Source: Metridium senile (lineage: Eukaryota > Cnidaria > Anthozoa > Actiniaria > Metridiidae). From it: 64,000 nucleotides of DNA. Shown piece by piece: positions 34,201-46,200 of this stretch. The position numbers and the translations under genes were made by a program. Positions within the stretch are counted from its first letter, which is position 1, and each line of letters begins with the position of its first letter. Location of the stretch: assembly GCA_949775045.1 (NCBI GenBank), contig OX459096.1, forward strand, positions 42,962,379 to 43,026,378. The letters run 5' to 3'. Below the pieces are notes generated by a model. It searched no databases, was not told the DNA's origin, and saw nothing but the letters and a program-made list of their open reading frames with translations.

Positions 34201-37200
34201 ATCTCTTTTACTCAGTGTTAGCCTCGAAACCATGTAATATATTCTTTTGTTCAGTAACAGTCTGTGCAAATGAAAGAGATTTGTGAGCATAGAAGACAAT
34301 AAAAATATATCGAAATCTCATGAGTTTTATCTAAATTTCTGCATATTTTACACACAATTGAGGCTAACACTGAGTAAAAGAGATCTCGAAACTGGAGTAT
34401 TGTATATTTGAAGAAATAACTGTGTATACTACATTGTCATACATAATACACTTCTCCTTGTTCAATGTTGGTCTGACATAGACAACTTTGAGAGGAAAGA
34501 TGTGAGCGACTTCAGACTTTAAAGTTAACTTGCCATATCCTCTCACTGAGAACTCAAACTAATTGGGACACTCGTTAAATCGTTGCTTTGATTTTGTTTT
34601 CAGTGAGGTCAGAACATGTTTGCAAAACCAGCCAATTGCCATTGTTGGAGATTCAAGAAGTCGTGGTTTATACTTTGAGTTAGTGAAGACATTAAATCCC
34701 AATTACATAACCAATGGCAAACAGGTAGTGTACACTATTGCTGGGTGTTTGATACTCCAGGCTAGTAAATTGAACCTTCAAAAGGATCCCACAGCCATAT
34801 TTACTATAATCAAACAACGAAGGCGTCCTGAGTAACAATCCAGACGCCTTTGCGAACTTCACTCGTCCCAGGCCCCAAACTCGATAGGAAAGTGGCTAAT
34901 TGGAATATAGTCCTGCATGATCTCATGGTACTACTTCCAATTGAGGGATTCTAGACGATTCTATTTAGGTTTCTTTTTTCTAACATGGCAACCAATTTGA
35001 ATAACTATAAATTTAGTAGAGCCTGCTTATTACATGAAGATCTCTTATACATGTAAAATCTTCATTGTTTTCCAATGTGAACTAACGAGGCTGCCATATT
35101 TTGATTCAGTTCATACTGAGCATGAATTAGAAGGAATAAACAGCCCTTAGTTTTATGTAAAAATAACTTAATGTAAATACCAATTGAAAGAAAAAAATGT
35201 GTTTGAATTGTGCAGTGGTGCTTTAGCAAAATTAGAATGAGGAGAAACTGTCAATGGAGGAGGGGATTAATGAGATTAGGGGGATTCCCTCAATTAATTG
35301 ATACACTTTGTTTTTTATCTTTTAAAATTAATGGTCACATGGTTCAAAGCTAAAGTCTTCCAAAGTATCCTTTGATATTTAATTGAATGATTCTTTTACA
35401 TCCAACAGCACCACAATCTGCACTATACTGAAGGAAATATTACTATTGTGAGTTTTACAAATAATTAGTATAACATTTATTTTAAAATATATAAAATTGA
35501 AGCAATTACAATAACAGTCAAAAATTTTAAGTCATCTTTTTAAAGATGATTATATGAAGAGGCGGTAAGGAAGTGGGTCTCGGCACGGTTCATGAAAATT
35601 AAAAAAAGCAATCATTGTTCACAGAAATTAAGAAAGGTTCATATTCAAGAAAATTCACATTTCACAGCATTTAGTGGCCATTATAATACTGATCACAGAT
35701 TTAAAAAAAAATTCACAATTTAAAAAAAAAACAATGACAACCCATGATTATTTCTTTTAATTTTGTTTGCTTGTTTTTGTATGTGTAAATCCCTTTTGAT
35801 TATTTAAAAAAAATGTACTTATTGACAATACAATACAATACAATGCAATAAACTTTATTATATGGTGAATATGTATATATATCTTGAAACACTAACAATG
35901 ATTCTTGAAAGAAATTATAAATAAAAATTAACTAGTAAAATTAATTTGATATTTTGAAGTTGTGTCAATTAAATTAAAGATTTGAATTAATTTTCGAAGA
36001 CAAAACAGAATACAAATGTTTTATTACAAGTTATTATAATTTATTAATTGTAAGTTGTATAATTTGTGTTATTTATATATTCTAGAATTTTCACTGGCAT
36101 GAAAACCCAGACAAGACAATGGAAAACTTAATTAAACAATGGATAAAGGTAGCTTTTAACTTGAGAAATGTGTGTCAATTGTCAATTGACGATTGATAAC
36201 AATACAGAGAGGAGTGAAATACGTACTGCGCATGCTCGGAAGATGGTCGTGTTTCTAATAAAACCATTGGAGATTTACCGGCGTTTGATAAAATTTTGTG
36301 GAACGTCAAAGCTTATATTTAAATCCTAACACACTACATTAGTTTAGTTGATTTCTTTCCCTGGTCAAATAATACAAGAGAAATTCGCATAATACATAAC
36401 AATGAAACCATTGATAAAACCTTCAGTTAGTCTCTTGTTCAAAAGAAAATACGAACATGCTCAGTGCGTTTTTCACCCGTGTCTACAGAGAGTCATAATT
36501 ATGCCATTTAATATTTTAGCAATGATTATTGAATGAGACTGAGTATGATATGAAGAACTATACAAAGCAAGGAGAGTGCTGAGGCCAAAGCTTAGGTAGG
36601 TGTTTAACACTTTCCAAGATTTGCATAATTTTTCATATCATACAATATCTGATTCAATAATTCATTTATAATTCATTCAAAACATTTTCAGAATTTGAAA
36701 ATGAGAAAAATGTGACAAAAGGGACACTATATAATAAATGGATTTTTTTTGCTTTCAAACATGCCTGCCACCATGTTTTTTTTTCTGCTCACCAACCAAA
36801 ACAAAGCTGTTGTATAATGTTATTAATTTATAATTTTTCAATTATTGAATTCTCTTATTCCAGTAATTCAATAATGCTTGCTCATAGAAGGATACCAAGA
36901 ATTATGCACTGGAGTTTAACCAATCAAAAATGAAGAAATATTTTAAACGAATTAAAATACAAAATGCACCTTAGTATAGTAACTATATACCTGTAGCCAC
37001 TTTCATCAATGCTGCCGAGGTGAATAGGCATAATTGTTTTTAACTATTAGTAAGTCAATTAAATAATGTTAATATTTCACTGACTGTATTCCAGGAATCA
37101 AATGGAAGACCACAGCTTATTGTTACAGGAATGTCTACTGTGAGTATATTTATTTTTTATAACAGTAGGTATAGTCTAGTAATAGAGAAATAGAAAACAT

Positions 37201-40200
37201 GTGTGATGTGTGCTCTCATAGCACACACTTCAATCGTATTTATAAACTAACGAAAGTAATTTCATCTTCAATTACTATTGTGTAAATTGGTAAAATGACA
37301 GGAGTTTTACCTGAAAGTTGAAGTTTAAAGTTTCATTTTCATTAATGATTTAGAAAACATTGTATCATTTTCAATTTCTCTTTCATTTTTAGTGGGCTAT
37401 CAAATACCAAGGACTTAAGTCCTCTACTGCATATGAAAGTAAGTCTATCACTGCAGTTTCCTCTACTGGTTTTCTGCATGTAAGTTGTTGATTGGTGAAT
37501 GTCCATTGATATTATGCTTTTGTGTCAGAAAATCTAACAATGGTCAAGGAGGTGATTGAAGTGTTGTCTAAGATTAACTATAAACCTGATGTAAAGCTAC
37601 CAGTGTCGTCTTTGAAGTCACCATTCCCTGAATCACCTGTTGTATTATGGATGAACCAAGGTGAGGTGATTAACTAAACAAATGACCAATCAATCAATCA
37701 ACCAACCAACTGAGCAGCCAACCTTCCAACCTACCTATCAACAAACCAACCTATACTACTTACCAACCAAACAACCGAGCAGTCAACCAACCTACAAACT
37801 GGCCATGCATCCAAACAACTGAGCAGTCAACCAACTAATGAACTGGTCTTCTGACCAACTGACCAACCAACAACCAACCCACAAACCAACTGACAGACCA
37901 TGCAACGGGTCCACCAACTATATCCAACCCTCACTCGAACTAACCAACTTACCAATCAAAAAACCTACCAACCAACCAACTGACTATGCAACCAACCAAG
38001 CAACCCACAACCCAACCAACAGACCATGCAAACCCACTAACTATATCCAACCCTCAGACCAACTAACCAACCTACTAATCAAACCAACTGACCATGCAAC
38101 CAACCAAGCAACCCACCAACTATATCCAACCCTCAGACCAACTAACCAACCTACCAATCAAACAACCTACCAACCAACCAACATACCCTGCAACCCACCA
38201 ACTATATCCCACCCTCAGACCAACTAACCAACCTACCAATCAAACAATCACCAACCAACCAACAGACCATGCAACCCACCAACTATATCCAACCCTCACA
38301 CCAACTAACCAACCTACCAATCAAACAACCTACCAACCAACTAATAGACCATGCAACCAACCAAGCAACCCACCAACTATATAATTACCCAGCTTACTGA
38401 CCAACTGAACAACTATCCATCCGACAAACCAACCAACTGACCATGCAACCCACAAACTATCCAACCAAATAACCAACTAACTAACCAACCAACATTTTCA
38501 TTTTTGTGTATGCCAGAACCAGTGGTGCATGCTAAGCTTAGCCAGCCAAGAAAGTCAATCACAAACAGGAAGATAGACACTTTTAATAACATTGCAGATA
38601 GTGTCTTGTAAGTATCCTTTGAAAATGTCTGTCTGTTTAGGTGACATAACATGAAACAACATTTTCAATTTTTCAAACACATCAATAATAATCACCTTTA
38701 AGTAAATTATATTCAAATATCTATCAAAAAGACAACAAATCAATTTGCAGTCATAATAATAATAATTACTAAAGAATAACATTGACATTATAATTATATC
38801 CATTAATTAAACCTGCATTTTTCAGTTTCAATTCATCAGTGAAGATAATCCAGGCTTCATCGTTAGTTGCAAAAGATAGACCTCAATCTTCTCTGGATGG
38901 TCTTCACTATGGAAAACCAGTAAAAACTGTGGTAAGTTGTAACTTTATATTGGCGGCATGAATGGTCAAGTGGTAAAGCCTCTCACAAGTTTTCAATGCT
39001 GAGGTCCAGGTTCGAGTCTGTGCTTGGGCACGGACTGTATGCAAGTTCTCTCCTTTAAACCTGGTTTTCACCTGCATCAAAATTGGAATCAGGGTCATGT
39101 AAGCACCTTACAACGAAGTGAAAACCAGAAAATAGAGTTGGAATCACAGTCATAAGATGTCAGAATCGTAATTGCAAAGATTGGAGGTTTCCATTTTCTT
39201 CCTGTTCTGACTCCGACTTTTATATTACACTAAAGACAAGAGGTTTTCACTAAAGCATAAGCATAAACTGCTTATGACTCCGATTTTGACTCTGACCTGA
39301 CTCAAGTTAAGACCAGGCTTTATACTATATGTGTTATGATTCTATGGTTTTCTTTATTTTTTCAATTCTTTAAATTCTGTGTGCTCAAAGCAGTGTTATC
39401 CGATAAAAATATTTAACATAGCCGTAGTGAGTTCACGGTTCTCATTGAAAACAACCTCAGCCTCAATAGCGTGCAATTTGACTACAGCCATGGAATTTTG
39501 AAATAGTTCAATTAGCTACAATTGTTTGATAATGTGTACATTCCTTAAATTACCACGAGCTGTAGTCAAATTGTGAAGAACATATTACATGCTACTGAGG
39601 TTGTTTGATGCGAACCGTGAAAAGGTCAATTAGTTCTTGTCTTGTGTCTTTACAGGAACTTGACTTCATTCTCTTGTCTTGTGTCTTTACAGGAACTTGA
39701 CTTCATTCTCTTGTCTCTTGTCTTGTGTCTTTACAGGAACTTGACTTCATTCTGAATTTCTACTGCAATAATTACATGCAAGTATCAGATGCAAGTTGTT
39801 GTGTAGAATCACCAAGAATCACCAGATTACAGTACAATGCTATTGCTGTCTTTGTTACTTGGTAGGTCAATCACAATAGTTTAATTTCCTATGGATACAA
39901 CTTCTTTTATTGATTTTTTTATATTGGGATTCCTGTGTTGTGGTGAATGTTTCGTAGCCCAACACAGGGAGCCCAACAGGAAGAATATTAAATGAGGCTA
40001 CAATCTTTTCACAATACCTAGTGATAGTATGGAACATTCTTTTATGAGAGTACATTTAATTTTCCACACTCAAATAATGGGTTATCAGAAATTCCTGTAT
40101 ATTGTAAAGGTGGATTGGGAAGATAAGTGGGTATTTTTTATGTGTGGGAATGAAAGATCCTGTTGTGCTGCTCATGAAGAGTAGGGGATTGTCTTCCAGT

Positions 40201-43200
40201 ACAACAGTCAGGTCTCAGCATTCACTGACCACATTTATGATTGTAAACTACCTGCTGATAGCAGCCCAATAAGCCGTCTACATTTGTTGAATAAATTGTA
40301 ATAAGTGACTGAACAACCCTGATGCAAGTGTTGTCACAATTTGTAGTTGTAAATTGTAAGCTCTATTCATTCATTGATTTGTACCTCACTCAGTCTGTAA
40401 AGGTTAGATACTTAGCATTCAAAAATACACACAACGGCTATTTAACAATTTAAATGAATATTGTGAATGATAACCAAGATGAAGTCTGATGCGGATAATT
40501 GTTTAAATAGTATAAATACAAAAGTGATTATTTTTAAAGAAAAACTGTTCATAAATATTCTTACTTCTGAAAGTGCGCGAAACACTGTGGGTGCTTAATA
40601 TCAAGAAATATATTGTGAATTTCTTGACCAATCACTGTGCACAATTTTCTATAATGATTCATGTGTGTATTTATACTAATAGACCCTTTTAGTTCTGTAT
40701 GCAAATTGCACATTTCAGACCACATGGCATTCCCCTGAGAGTTGTTCTTTTATGTCAAGTATTAAAATATTTATACATAACAAATGATCAACTCCAAACG
40801 GAATGAACACGTGGTTTGAAATGGGAAAATAAACATTGAAGTTGAATGGGTCTATTACCAATGTCCCTGATAGAAATGTGTTTTCTTTTTTCAGCATATT
40901 TCTATTTCTGGTGATGTTTATTTGTCGATGGCTTTGGCCTTCAGAGCATGATGGTCAGGCAGGTACAAACTGTTTCTATAAAAATGTATTATTAAAAAAA
41001 TACTAATTACTGGCTGGTACAGGTTTTAACTGTTTAAAAGTTGCCCACTTTTGCTTTGACACCTTGTTCGTTTCCAACAAATACAGAGGGTTTTTTTGTT
41101 CACTTGAAAATATCAAAACCTCACTGGAAAGCATACTCAACTAGTCTAATAATTTGACTTATCAAACCAATGTTTGTATAGATGTAGTCTCCTTTGCATG
41201 CAATTCCTTTTCTCTATATTTGGGTTTCCTTTGTAATGATCTTTTTGACTGTGAGGAGACTGAGAGCGAGAAAGGAAAAAAAGGAGTAGGAGTTCTCTCC
41301 TGTATTTTCTTTCCCCTGCACCCCTTCCCCTCTGCAGAGGAGGCTAGAATAGATGATATTCTGGCTCCTGTATTATTAACTGACTGATTTAATGTGTATC
41401 TATCTACTAGGTGTAGAGCCGACAACCCCTGGGGGTCATACTAGTTTATGACTAACTAACTGATTGAATATCTATCTACTAGGTGTAGAGCCGACAACCC
41501 CTGGGGGTCAAGCTAGTTCATCACTACGATGGTTGTACGATGACCACATGTATTGTGTAATGAAGAATGTTGCCATATTTGGTATTATCATGTTTTATTT
41601 TTACCTGTGTGACAGGTGGGTTAACGTATATTTTAGAACTGGGCACTGTATCAGAGATACCGTATGCAATCTTGAAAACAATGCCATTACCACATATTGT
41701 ATTGTAGGTGAGAAGTAACAAAAGACTTTGATTAGCGCGCAATATTTTTTTTTTAACATGTTGAGATTTCAACTGAACAACAGGCATATCTTTTTAGACT
41801 TACAAACATCCCCATCTTTAACATGAAAAAGTCTTTTTGCGTTTTTTTCCATTGGTAGGGGTACTTGGATAACGAAAGATCAACTTTGGCAATTTTGAAA
41901 ATAGAAAAATAAATAAAAAACTAAGCCATAGATATTATATTAAAATAGTAAACAAAATTTTAAAATTATCCAAATGTTGATAAAATGATAATAATCTTTA
42001 AAATAACAATGATGATGATTATGATTATGATTATGATGGTAATGATAATAATGACGATGATGATGATGATGATGCATGATAAATTTAATGGTGATGTAGC
42101 CTCCTCCGCATGCAACCCTGTTGGGTTTCCTTTGTCCCCTGCTGGGTTTCCTTTATCATGCGAACCGGAGAGGAATGGGCCCCACCATTTGTACCGCCAC
42201 AGGAAACCCAGAGTCAACCAAGGAAGCCCAGAGTCAAGAGTTGCATGCGGAGGAGGCTAATTGTGATGATGTCTGCACTTTTATTTTCCCAGGACTAACA
42301 TGTTCTTTAAGGAGCATAAACAGTACAGCAATGTAGTGTTTGGAGTTAGTATGTTATCATTCCTGGCCATTGGTGCGTATACCTGGACGCCAGCAGAACA
42401 GGTAATGATCCTCCCATTTCTGCTTGTTTAATCCTTTTTGCCTTATTGCCACTAGTCCAGTTCTAGTTCCAGTTCCTAATACCTGTAGATGGAAAACCAG
42501 CCACACCTTGGGCGATAACTCTAACGTATGAAACGTTGAACTAGAGGCTCAAGTTTGTTCGTCGTTTTCTAAAGAAAAATATTTCTTTACATTGTATTTT
42601 TTTCTGCTATCAACACATCAGACCTAACGACAGCAGTAACAACAACAACAGCAGCAGCAGCAGCAGCAATATGTCATTATTAAATTTCAGCCTATTCCTT
42701 TACCACCGCGTTTGAAGTGTAAATATAGGGATCACTGTATTTGTTAAAATCTTTTTCTAACGATTTTAAATCTATTTATTATTCTCTTAATTGTCGATAC
42801 CTTATGGAAACAAATACCGTACAAATGTACGGTATAAATATCTTGGCAAAGCGTTCCGAAGTTCAAAAACAAGCCAAGAGTGCACGTTTTCAGTTGCTGT
42901 TGCCTACTATTTGCATGATATTTAAAGCCAATGTTAACATTCTTTTTTCAAGGTGAATGTCCTAAACCGTCATCAGTCAGAGGAGTGGCGAGGATGGATG
43001 CAACTTGTTATATTGCTCTATCATTACATAGGAGCTAGTAAGGTACCTTACAATAGTGCAGAATTTTTTTTATTACATTTGTGCCACAGGAAATGTATTT
43101 TCAAAATCCCCTCTCCCCCCCCCCCCCCCTCAAACGTTAAATGGTCGGCCCCTAATGTCATTGAAATTAATTCCTAACTTACGTTTCAATTCTTTGATTT

Positions 43201-46200
43201 CAGCAACTCCCCATCTATGTATTCATCCGTCTTCTTGTAGCATCGTACTTGTTCCTGTCAGGCTATGGTCATTTTTCTTTTTTCTGGAAGAAAGGAGAGT
43301 ATAGTTTGTTTAGGTTTTGCCAGGTGAGAATTACATTTGGTACATGTTGACCGTGAAATATTGTCGTTATCCTATAGCCTCCTCCCCAGACAACCCTTTC
43401 CTTTTCCTTTCTCCTCCCGGTCACTTGAGACAGGAAGCCCAATAAAAGGGGGAGGGGAAGAAAACGGAGCGGAGACGCCTGCGGAGGAGGCAATCGTTAT
43501 CCTATCAAAGTCGTTACTGTCATTATCATAGATCGATTGCCAATTGACTTTCAAAAATAAAAACCTAATCTTAAAAAATATGCACCACCATCAGAAAGAG
43601 CAAGCAGAAATATGTATTTTTGGAAAGTTTTATTGGTATCAATATAATTTAAATGAAGCTTTTTGGAATCAAAATGTATGTGTTCAGTGATCGACGATAG
43701 TCTATTTGTTTTGAGGAACATCTAGTTTCCAAGGGCAACTATCACAGCATTATGCCCGAGATTTTAACTGCTCTATTGTTTTTATTATTCAACAACAAAA
43801 TTTTTCGGGCACTATGCGCTGATAGTATCCCTCCGCGGCGGGCACTATCACGTCACGTGATTGCCCCTCGACCAATGAGAGCGAAGGAAAATTTGTAACA
43901 CAAAATTGCGCCCATGTAGAAATCGGAATCGTTCTGTATATCTTCTCTCGTGCGTCTAAAACGCCGGCATGGTCGTGCTTGTTGTCTTAGTGATAACTAG
44001 AAGAAACAATAAAGTAAAGTAACAAGTAAAGTAACTTTATTTAACGTCGGTAACTCGTGACAGGCATAAGTGAGACAGTCATATACTGATAGACAGTCAT
44101 ATGCTGATCTACTTGATATTCCGTTTGTTTTAGGTGATGACAAGGATGAATATGTTTGTTGTAGCCCTGTGTCTAGTCATGGGTCGTCCATACCAGTTCT
44201 ACTATTTTGTACCATTGGTTTCGTTCTGGTTTGTTATTGTCTACATCACCATGGCAATACTTCCACACGTGACCGCTGCATCAGTACGAGGTACTCCATA
44301 ATAAACTTATTCACGTCTTTGATATCCTGGTTTTCAGAGCGGGCCTGGGTCCTAAAGTGATAGCGTAGGAGACCCAGGCCCGCTCTGAAATCAGGCATAA
44401 ACTTGATGTTTTTGAAACAAATGATAATAAAAGATGGGAGGTCTGGGTGGTTTCTTTGTGTATAAATAAGTAACATTGAACAATAGCCTCCATGCTCCTT
44501 TTATGGGTGGCGTAGAGGATTACTGAGCGCCTCTCACCGCTATGGTCCAGGTTCGAGTCCTGGCTCGGGCATGGTTTATATGTGAACTGAGTTTGTTTGA
44601 TCATGATGAGTTGTTTCTCTTTTGCCAGGACGCGGATTTTCTCCGGGTTATCCGGTATTTCCTCCCTCCTCAAAAATCAACAGAGTTGTTTGCTAGAATA
44701 TTTAATGTAGAGGTAGTGAGTATGGCTAAATGGATTCAGACGTTGAAAAAGGATTTATTATTACTTTTGATTTATTTATGTTCCGTTTTGCAATTAGTTC
44801 TTATCGTGTTTTTTGTTCTGCGACAGTGATTTTTGAAAGAGATGCAGCTGTTAATATTACAAATCTATTTCATCTATTTTTTTGCAGATGATCCTAAGCA
44901 ATACATATTTATCTGGTTAAAATTCTTCGTCTTGTTCGGTGTTATTTATACTGTATGGTCGTCACCGGTAAGTACCTAAGGGACAGACCATTAGATATAT
45001 GAGGAAGGGTTGCACAACTTTAACCCTGAAAAAATATCGTACACACAAAACCTCCTGAAAGAAATATCGTACAAAGCCGAAAACAAATCTTGCACAACCC
45101 CAAGGGCAAAAAAAGTATCCTGCACAAAAAAATGTTTGTGTTTGTTTATTTAATTACAAGGGTTTTAAAGAATTTTACAATAATTATAATAAAATCATAA
45201 TGGTAATATGTAGCAACCTTAATAATTGTAAAACGCGGATCATTACTCATTTAAATGAAAACACAGACCAAATCAAAATATGGCGACCTACTATTGTCCT
45301 TGACTGGCCAGTCTCGTGTTCAAACACAATAGAGTTTTCACATGAAAGAAAGGTCAGCCAGTGAAGAAGTTATTCAAGTTGGTTACCATATTTCGATTCG
45401 CTGTTTGTTCTTTTACGAATACTGAAAAACCTCGTAAAAATGCATTGTAAAAATCGTTTTCCCTTCTACCCAAATCAATTTTGCAGGAATGCGGGACCAG
45501 TTTCGAACCCAACCAACATTGAATTGACCTGGGGGGAAGGAGGTGGGGTGATGAGAGCACCTCATTTGATGTTTGGTGCAAAGAAAAAGTCATCACTTGT
45601 GCCTAATGCGTGACTCTGTTATTCCAGGTATTGTGTGACTGGGTGTTCTCACAGTGGGCTATTAAAGAATTATTTATCGATGGAAATGATAGTGTAAGAG
45701 AATGGAGGTTTAGGTCGTGGCTTGATAGATATGTAAGTCTTCGATCATTACTTGGATGTCATGTCTTTTTTCACTGATGTGATTATTGAACCAGCTAGAA
45801 CATTTGTTATTGTAGGCAAAACAATTCGTAAATTTTTCCTCTAGATGCTTCAACTTGTTCGTTCGTTCGTTTGTTTGTTCATTTGTTTGTTTGTTCTTCT
45901 GTTTGTTTGTTCGTTTATTTATTTGTTTTTATTTGTTTGTTTGTTTGTTTATTTGTTTGTTTTTATTTGTTTGTTTATTTGTTTGTTTTTATTTGTTTGT
46001 TTGTTTATTTGTATGTTCGTTTATTTATTTGTTTATTATTATTTGTTTGTTTGTCTGTTTGTTTTCTTGTTTGTTTATTTATTTGTTTATTATTATTTGT
46101 TTGTTTGTCTGTTTGTTTTCTTGTTTGTTTGTTTATTTGTTCGTTTATTTATTTGTTTGTTTATCTGTTCATTCGCTCATTTTTTTTATTTGTTCATATG

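Noticed and set aside
44508..44575. Possible tRNA gene
   Set aside because: A and B boxes are good, but the sequence continues into a body shared with two other copies and I see no acceptor-stem pairing; a SINE explains it better.
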